Below the pieces are notes generated by a model that saw only the letters and a list, made by a program, of their open reading frames with translations, searched no databases and was not told the DNA's origin. A stretch of 64,000 nt of DNA from Seongchinamella unica (GTDB lineage: Bacteria; Pseudomonadota; Gammaproteobacteria; Pseudomonadales; Halieaceae): NCBI RefSeq assembly GCF_004354085.1, contig NZ_SMSE01000002.1, positions 62,001 to 126,000 of the forward strand. The letters are read 5' to 3'. The translations under genes were made by a program, and so were the position numbers. Shown piece by piece: positions 59,957 to 64,000 of the stretch; position 1 is the first letter of the stretch, and every line of letters starts with the position of its first letter.

Positions 59957-60985
59957 TTACAAATCCCAGTTGAGGACTACCTTGCTGGCTTCCCCGCTCT
60001 TCATGACATCAAAACCGCGCTGGAAATCGGTGTAGGGCAGGCGGTGGGTGATGACCGGGGAAATGTCCAGGCCCGAGTCGATCATCACTGACATCTTGTA
60101 CCAGGTTTCGTACATCTCCCGCCCGTAAATGCCCTTCAGGGTGAGCATGTTGAAGATCACCTTGTTCCAGTCGATGGCGGTGTCCTCCGCGGGAATGCCG
60201 AGAATGGCGATTTTGCCGCCGTGGCACATGTTATCGATCAACTCGTTGAAGGCCTGCGGATTGCCCGACATTTCCAGCCCCACGTCGAAACCCTCATCCA
60301 TGCCCAGCGCTGTCTGCACATCGGCGATACGCTCGCGGCTGACATTCACGGTGCGGGTGGCTCCCAGGGTTCTGGCCAGTTCCAGCCGCGAATCGATGAC
60401 ATCGGTAATCACCACGTGGCGGGCGCCGGCGTGTTTACATACCGCCGCCGCCATGGCGCCGATCGGGCCGGCACCGGTAATCAGCACATCCTCGCCCAGC
60501 AGGTCGAACTGCAGCGCGGTGTGGGTGGCATTGCCGAAGGGGTCGAACAGGGCGGCAACGTCAAGGTCTATGCCGGGGCTGTGTTCCCAGACATTGGACA
60601 TGGGCAGGGCCACATACTCCGCGAAGGCGCCCGGACGGTCGACGCCGATACCCGAGGTCTGGTTGCACAGATGGCGACGGCCCGCCATGCAGTTGCGGCA
60701 GCGGCCGCAGACCACATGCCCCTCGCCGGAAACCACCTGCCCCGGGTGGAAGTCGTTGACATTGGAGCCGACCTCAACAATCTCGCCGACAAATTCATGT
60801 CCCACCACCATCGGTACCGGGATGGTTTTCTGCGCCCAGGCATCCCAGTTGTAGATGTGCATGTCGGTGCCGCAGATGGCCGTGCGCTTGACCTTGATCA
60901 GGACGTCGTTGATCCCGAGCTCGGGCTCAGGCACATCTTCCAGCCAGATGCCCTCGCGGGCTTCTTTCTTGACCAGTGCTTTCAT
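59957..60985 (-). CDS. tdh: L-threonine 3-dehydrogenase
   Basis: 342 residues, one more than E. coli Tdh. Zinc-dependent medium-chain dehydrogenase: catalytic Cys38 in [23 protein letters not shown] proton-relay region, and the four structural-zinc cysteines in [15 protein letters not shown] (about 93-107). [12 protein letters not shown] is the Rossmann GxGxxG. It oxidises L-threonine to 2-amino-3-ketobutyrate with NAD. Its operon partner kbl follows. A 19-bp palindrome sits 15 bp upstream of the start codon and may carry control by a repressor. Confidence 0.96.
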   Translation of the reverse strand: MKALVKKEAREGIWLEDVPEPELGINDVLIKVKRTAICGTDMHIYNWDAWAQKTIPVPMVVGHEFVGEIVEVGSNVNDFHPGQVVSGEGHVVCGRCRNCMAGRRHLCNQTSGIGVDRPGAFAEYVALPMSNVWEHSPGIDLDVAALFDPFGNATHTALQFDLLGEDVLITGAGPIGAMAAAVCKHAGARHVVITDVIDSRLELARTLGATRTVNVSRERIADVQTALGMDEGFDVGLEMSGNPQAFNELIDNMCHGGKIAILGIPAEDTAIDWNKVIFNMLTLKGIYGREMYETWYKMSVMIDSGLDISPVITHRLPYTDFQRGFDVMKSGEASKVVLNWDL

Positions 60986-60999
60986 GCTGTGTGTCCATT

Positions 61000-61018
61000 G
61001 AATTCAGATCCTGAATTC
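61000..61018. promoter_or_regulatory. palindrome upstream of tdh
   Basis: GAATTCAG-ATC-CTGAATTC, perfect 8-bp arms around a 3-bp centre, ends 15 bp before the tdh ATG (60985). The symmetry and location fit a repressor site acting at or just after the transcription start. It is not the Lrp-type degenerate pattern, and no regulator gene is adjacent. Confidence 0.5.
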
Positions 61019-61078
61019 TAGACGCAAAAGTGCCCCGGGGCGATGTTGGCCGGGAATGGTGGGTCTTATGGGGAGGTA

Positions 61079-61390
61079 TCAGTCGTTGCCGGAGAGATAG
61101 CGTGCGGATTCCACCCGGCGACTGTGGCCCTTCAAATTGGCGCGGCCCGCTTCGCTGGTGTCGCGGTCACTGGTCCAGGTGCCCTTGTCCTCGCCCGCTC
61201 GGGTACCCTCGCCAAAATTGGTTGGCTCCACCTTGACCTTCTTGCGTTCGCCCGTGGTGGGGCAGGCCTTGTCGGTGAAGGTCTTTTCGCCGCTGACCGG
61301 GTCGGTGCACATAAACACTTCCGCGCCGGACAGCGGCGACGCAGCCAGTAGGGCAGCCAGCATCAGGCCGCGGTAAATCCTTGTTCTCAT
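61079..61390 (-). CDS. secreted DUF4124-type protein
   Basis: 103 residues from ATG 61390, which begins MRTRIYRGLMLAALLAASPLSGA, a Sec signal with cleavage near SGA-EVF; longer readings would have to start in the divergent gene. The mature part has EVFMCTDPVSGEKTFTDKACP, the DUF4124 core (xxYKCxDxxGxxxYsdxPCP) with two Cys. The rest is low complexity, with many charged residues. DUF4124 proteins are small periplasmic proteins of unknown function. The divergent neighbour is the retropepsin-like lipoprotein; the 165-bp gap contains a perfect inverted repeat. Confidence 0.78.
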   Translation of the reverse strand: MRTRIYRGLMLAALLAASPLSGAEVFMCTDPVSGEKTFTDKACPTTGERKKVKVEPTNFGEGTRAGEDKGTWTSDRDTSEAGRANLKGHSRRVESARYLSGND

Positions 61391-61463
61391 AACCTCGCCC
61401 TCGGCGGACAGTCGGGTTTGCAGCTCTACAGTGGCCACTTTCATCCCGCCGGTCGAGGAAAAA

Positions 61464-61479
61464 CTGGAGAAATCTCCAG
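61464..61479. promoter_or_regulatory. inverted repeat in a divergent promoter region
   Basis: CTGGAGA-AA-TCTCCAG has perfect 7-bp arms with 2 bp between. It lies 74 bp from the minus-strand DUF4124 start (61390) and 77 bp from the plus-strand gene at 61556, the middle of the intergenic gap, a place where one factor could control both genes. Confidence 0.35.
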
Positions 61480-61555
61480 AAACTCCCAGGCTCCTGCCAT
61501 CACTGGGCTGGCGGCCCTTCTGTACTTCGGGGAGGGTATTCAGTAACCTGCGCGC

Positions 61556-62185
61556 ATGAAACTCGCCAGTGCCCTGTTGACCCTGTTGCTGCTCTCCGGC
61601 TGCGCCCTGACGCCCGAGTCGGAGCCACCGGCAGAACCGCCGCCCGTTTGCCCTGAGCCGGTGAGCTGTGACGCCTGCCCGGTTGCCCAGTGCCCGGAAC
61701 CGGAAGTGGTGGAAACGGTGAAAATCGTCGAGGTACCGGCGGAGCTGCCGCCAATGGCGACCACCGCTGGAGCCATGCACCTGCCTATTATCGGCGAAGT
61801 GGAGTGGGTGCTGGTGGAACCGGTTGGGCTGCGGCTGGAAGCGCGAATTGATACCGGCGCCGAAACCACCTCCATCCACGCCGAGAATATCCAGCTGCTG
61901 GAAAAGGAAGGGCGCCGCTACGTGCGCTTTGATCTCGAGGACCCGGAATCGGGGGAACGCCTGCCGCAGGAGTTACGGCTGCGCCGCCAGGTGCTGATCA
62001 AGCAGCATGACGATGAACCGGAACGGCGCTATGTGGTGCGCATGTGGCTGACCCTGGGCGAAATGCGCCACCGGGTTGACGTGACCTTGTCGGATCGGGA
62101 TGTGTTCGAGTTCCCACTGCTGGTGGGGCGTAACTTTCTGCTGGATGCGGCGATCGTCGATGTCAGCCGCAGTCATACGCAATAG
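61556..62185 (+). CDS. retropepsin-like protease lipoprotein (RimK-linked Zn/aspartyl protease family)
   Basis: 209 residues. Lipobox LSGC, Cys16, then a Cys/Pro-rich linker (20-60). From about 76 the domain reads PIIGEVEWVLVEPVGLRLEARIDTGAETTSIHAENI; the ARIDTGAETTS segment is the retropepsin active-site pattern (D99, DTGA), and the family is often annotated as an ATP-dependent zinc protease. The genome context is decisive: the next two genes encode a membrane inactive-transglutaminase protein and an ATP-grasp ligase, the known three-gene module. The stop overlaps the next start (TAGTG). A periplasmic face position is likely. Confidence 0.85.
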   Translation: MKLASALLTLLLLSGCALTPESEPPAEPPPVCPEPVSCDACPVAQCPEPEVVETVKIVEVPAELPPMATTAGAMHLPIIGEVEWVLVEPVGLRLEARIDTGAETTSIHAENIQLLEKEGRRYVRFDLEDPESGERLPQELRLRRQVLIKQHDDEPERRYVVRMWLTLGEMRHRVDVTLSDRDVFEFPLLVGRNFLLDAAIVDVSRSHTQ

Positions 62186-63702
62186 TGTTATCCAGTCGCC
62201 TCAAGATTGAGTTGATTGCCGGTGCGCTGATCCTGTTCGGGGTGGGACTTACCGTGTACAAGGTCTTCGCGCTGGGCTTTCCGCTGCTGCCCGGCGAGTA
62301 CCGTGAAGTCTGGACCATCGAAACCAAGATCAGCTTCCAGCCCGAATCCGGGGCGGTGGATGTGAAACTGACCCTGCCGGAACCCGTGGCGGGGTGGGAA
62401 TTGCTGGACGAGCACTTTGCCTCCTCCGGATTCGGTTTTGCGATACGCGGCGAGGAACCGCGACGCGCCAACTGGACCAAGCAGAATCTGCAGCGTGAAA
62501 CCACGCTGTACTATAAATTGCAGGCCTATCGCCCCACCGTTGATGCGCTGCCTGATCGGCCGCCGGAAGCGCTGATGCCTCCCCTGCTGAATCCCGACCA
62601 GCAGGTGGCGATGGAGCGTCTGTTGAATGTGCTGCGGGCGAAGTCCGTCGATGTCGAGAGCTTCACCTCACTACTGCTGGTGGAGATGGGGCCGGAGGGT
62701 AGCGACCCCGACGCCGGCTTTTTGCGCAGTACCTGGGAGGAGGAGTCAGGGGATATCCTGCTGGGAATTCTCGCTCACGCCGGCATCCCGGCGGGCCATT
62801 TGCGGGGTATTCGCCTGGAAGACGGCCGGCGCCGGCAGACTGCCAGCGCCCTGCTGGAGGTGTATGACGGCGACAACTGGCTGGTGTTTGACCCGGAGAC
62901 GGCCAGCCGGGGCCTGCCACCCAACTTCTTCGTCTGGCAGCGAGGTTCGCAAGCGTTGCTGGATGTTGTCGGCGGCAGCCGGTCGCGGCTGGAATTTGCG
63001 CTGGTCAGCAACAGCCTGCCGGCCCGGGCGGTGGTGGCCATGGAACAGCGGCTGGGACGTTACGCCCTGCTGGACTTCTCGGTTTACGCCCTGCCGGTAG
63101 AGCAACAGGGCGTGTTCAAGGGCTTGTTATTGCTGCCGGTGGCTGCCTTGGTCGTGGTGATTATGCGCCTGCTGGTTGGCATCAGCACTTCAGGCACCTT
63201 TATGCCCATCCTGATTGCCATTGCCTTTATCCAGACCACGCTGCTGGTGGGCCTGGGTATTTTCCTGACGCTGGTGGCCGCGGGCCTGTGGATTCGTTCA
63301 TGGCTCAGTCACATGAACCTGCTCCTGGTCTCGCGCATTTCCGCGGTGGTGATTGTGGTGATATTCCTGATGGCAACCCTGGCCCTGGTCAGTTACAAGC
63401 TCGGCCTTGACCAGGTGTTGAGCGTGTCCTTCTTCCCGGTGGTGATACTGGCCTGGACCATCGAGCGGATGTCGATCCTGTGGGAAGAGGAAGGCCCCCA
63501 TGAGGTGCTGGTACAGGGCGGCGGCAGCCTGTTGGTCGCGGTGCTGGCCTACCTGGCGATGTCGAACCGCCTGGTGTCCCACCTGACCTTCAACTTTCCC
63601 GAACTCACCCTGAGCCTGCTGGGCGTTATCCTGCTGTTGGGTAAATATACCGGTTATCGCCTGAGCGAACTCTACCGCTTCCGCAACCTGGGGCGCGACT
63701 GA
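62185..63702 (+). CDS. UUP1-type inactive transglutaminase with 7 TM helices
   Basis: 505 residues from GTG 62185, overlapping the previous stop by one base. One N-terminal TM helix (9-30) is followed by a periplasmic UUP1 domain (about 35-150) and a transglutaminase-like domain (about 155-300). The latter reads FLRSTWEEESGDILLGILAHAGIPAGHLRGIRLE where a true enzyme has Cys, so it is predicted inactive. Seven TM helices occupy about 307-490. The family is encoded next to retropepsin-like proteases and ATP-grasp ligases. The role is probably binding or presentation of a peptide tag or ligand, an inference from the known family association. The stop overlaps the next start (TGATG). Confidence 0.85.
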   Translation: MLSSRLKIELIAGALILFGVGLTVYKVFALGFPLLPGEYREVWTIETKISFQPESGAVDVKLTLPEPVAGWELLDEHFASSGFGFAIRGEEPRRANWTKQNLQRETTLYYKLQAYRPTVDALPDRPPEALMPPLLNPDQQVAMERLLNVLRAKSVDVESFTSLLLVEMGPEGSDPDAGFLRSTWEEESGDILLGILAHAGIPAGHLRGIRLEDGRRRQTASALLEVYDGDNWLVFDPETASRGLPPNFFVWQRGSQALLDVVGGSRSRLEFALVSNSLPARAVVAMEQRLGRYALLDFSVYALPVEQQGVFKGLLLLPVAALVVVIMRLLVGISTSGTFMPILIAIAFIQTTLLVGLGIFLTLVAAGLWIRSWLSHMNLLLVSRISAVVIVVIFLMATLALVSYKLGLDQVLSVSFFPVVILAWTIERMSILWEEEGPHEVLVQGGGSLLVAVLAYLAMSNRLVSHLTFNFPELTLSLLGVILLLGKYTGYRLSELYRFRNLGRD

Positions 63703-64000
63703 TGCTGTTTCGCTCGCCTGCCGCTTTGCGCCGCATGGGTGTGCTGGGTATGAACGAGCGGAATGTCGGTTACATCGGCCGCTACAATCCCCGCCGTAAC
63801 TATCCGCTGGTAGACAACAAGCTGCTCACCAAGAGCCGGGCCCAGTCCCGGGCAATTCCGGTGCCCCAGCTGTATGCGGTAGTGGAATACCAGCACCAGG
63901 TTGCCAGGTCCAATGAGTTGTTGGTGCCTTACCAGGGCTTTGTGATCAAACCTGCACAGGGCAGCGGCGGCCGGGGCATACTGGTTGTGCAGGGCCGGCG
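63702..64000 (+). CDS. alpha-L-glutamate ligase-like ATP-grasp protein, 3' end cut by window
   Basis: At least 99 residues are visible. The N-terminus MLFRSPAALRRMGVLGMNERNVGYIGRYNPRRNYPLVDNKLLTK (shown in part) and PYQGFVIKPAQGSGGRGI, the ATP-grasp phosphate loop with KPxxGSGGxG, identify it as a RimK-related alpha-L-glutamate ligase-like protein of the known protease/transglutaminase/ATP-grasp module. It probably joins glutamate or another amino acid to a peptide or small molecule. Start codon and stop of the preceding gene overlap. The C-terminal two thirds lie beyond base 64000. Confidence 0.85.
   Translation, partial: MLFRSPAALRRMGVLGMNERNVGYIGRYNPRRNYPLVDNKLLTKSRAQSRAIPVPQLYAVVEYQHQVARSNELLVPYQGFVIKPAQGSGGRGILVVQGR

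Overview
The window is a contiguous, GC-rich bacterial chromosome segment, about 90% coding. Gene content points to a marine gammaproteobacterium. The signs are a YeeN-type YebC protein, a DUF3581 protein, a GTPase/DUF3482 plus DUF2868 pair, AbgT, many acyl-CoA dehydrogenase-type genes, a wax ester synthase and a TetR/DsbA-like pair. This mix recalls the OM60/NOR5 (Halieaceae) or Spongiibacteraceae lineages. That placement is an inference from gene content only. I saw no rRNA, tRNA, CRISPR, prophage or intact insertion sequence.

Layout. 0-7.2 kb: end of a VOC-fold gene, a small lipoprotein, a single-domain globin, a P2-type cation ATPase, an acetylpolyamine amidohydrolase, an MFS exporter and a small membrane protein. 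7.4-13.4 kb: a complete Yej/Opp-like peptide ABC importer (two permeases, a lipoprotein binding protein, two separate ATPases). 13.4-20.5 kb: a patchy stretch with two gene remnants (DUF427, sulfatase), a TetR regulator with a probable operator, a tandem DsbA-like protein, a metallo-beta-lactamase-fold hydrolase, DUF3581, a beta-lactamase-fold esterase and several palindromic repeats. 20.5-28.8 kb: a catabolic cluster in two transcription units. The first has three acyl-CoA dehydrogenases and a glutathione transferase. The second has an OhrR/MarR-like regulator, a saccharopine-dehydrogenase-like reductase, a Ddn-like protein and two carboxymuconolactone-decarboxylase-fold proteins, behind a promoter carrying TTGC-NN-GCAA palindromes.

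29-35.6 kb: an aspartate/aromatic aminotransferase, a composite palindromic repeat, an RraA-fold protein, and a tightly packed four-gene unit: B12-binding mutase subunit, glutamate-mutase-type large subunit, MutL/GlmL reactivase and an AMP-forming ligase. I regard this unit as the most unusual part of the window. The mutase keeps the glutamate-binding residues of clostridial glutamate mutase, yet no methylaspartase follows it. Instead an adenylate-forming enzyme is translationally adjacent, which suggests a B12-made C5 amino acid that is then activated.

35.6-48.2 kb: secreted MsrA, a flavin reductase/DCC pair, a second Ddn-like protein, wax ester synthase/DGAT, YeeN/YebC, a large multidomain subtilase, AbgT transporter, DUF3833 lipoprotein, a double cupin and a trypsin-like protease. 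48.2-56.2 kb: a TPR protein with a conserved His-rich motif, a UbiA-family prenyltransferase, a membrane protein, a transglutaminase, a small lipoprotein and the DUF2868/DUF3482 pair. 56.2-61 kb: a threonine catabolic operon (tdh-kbl-sodium symporter-yheT hydrolase) with a palindrome upstream of tdh. 61-64 kb: a DUF4124-type secreted protein and, divergently, a retropepsin-like protease, a 7TM inactive transglutaminase and an ATP-grasp ligase cut by the window end.
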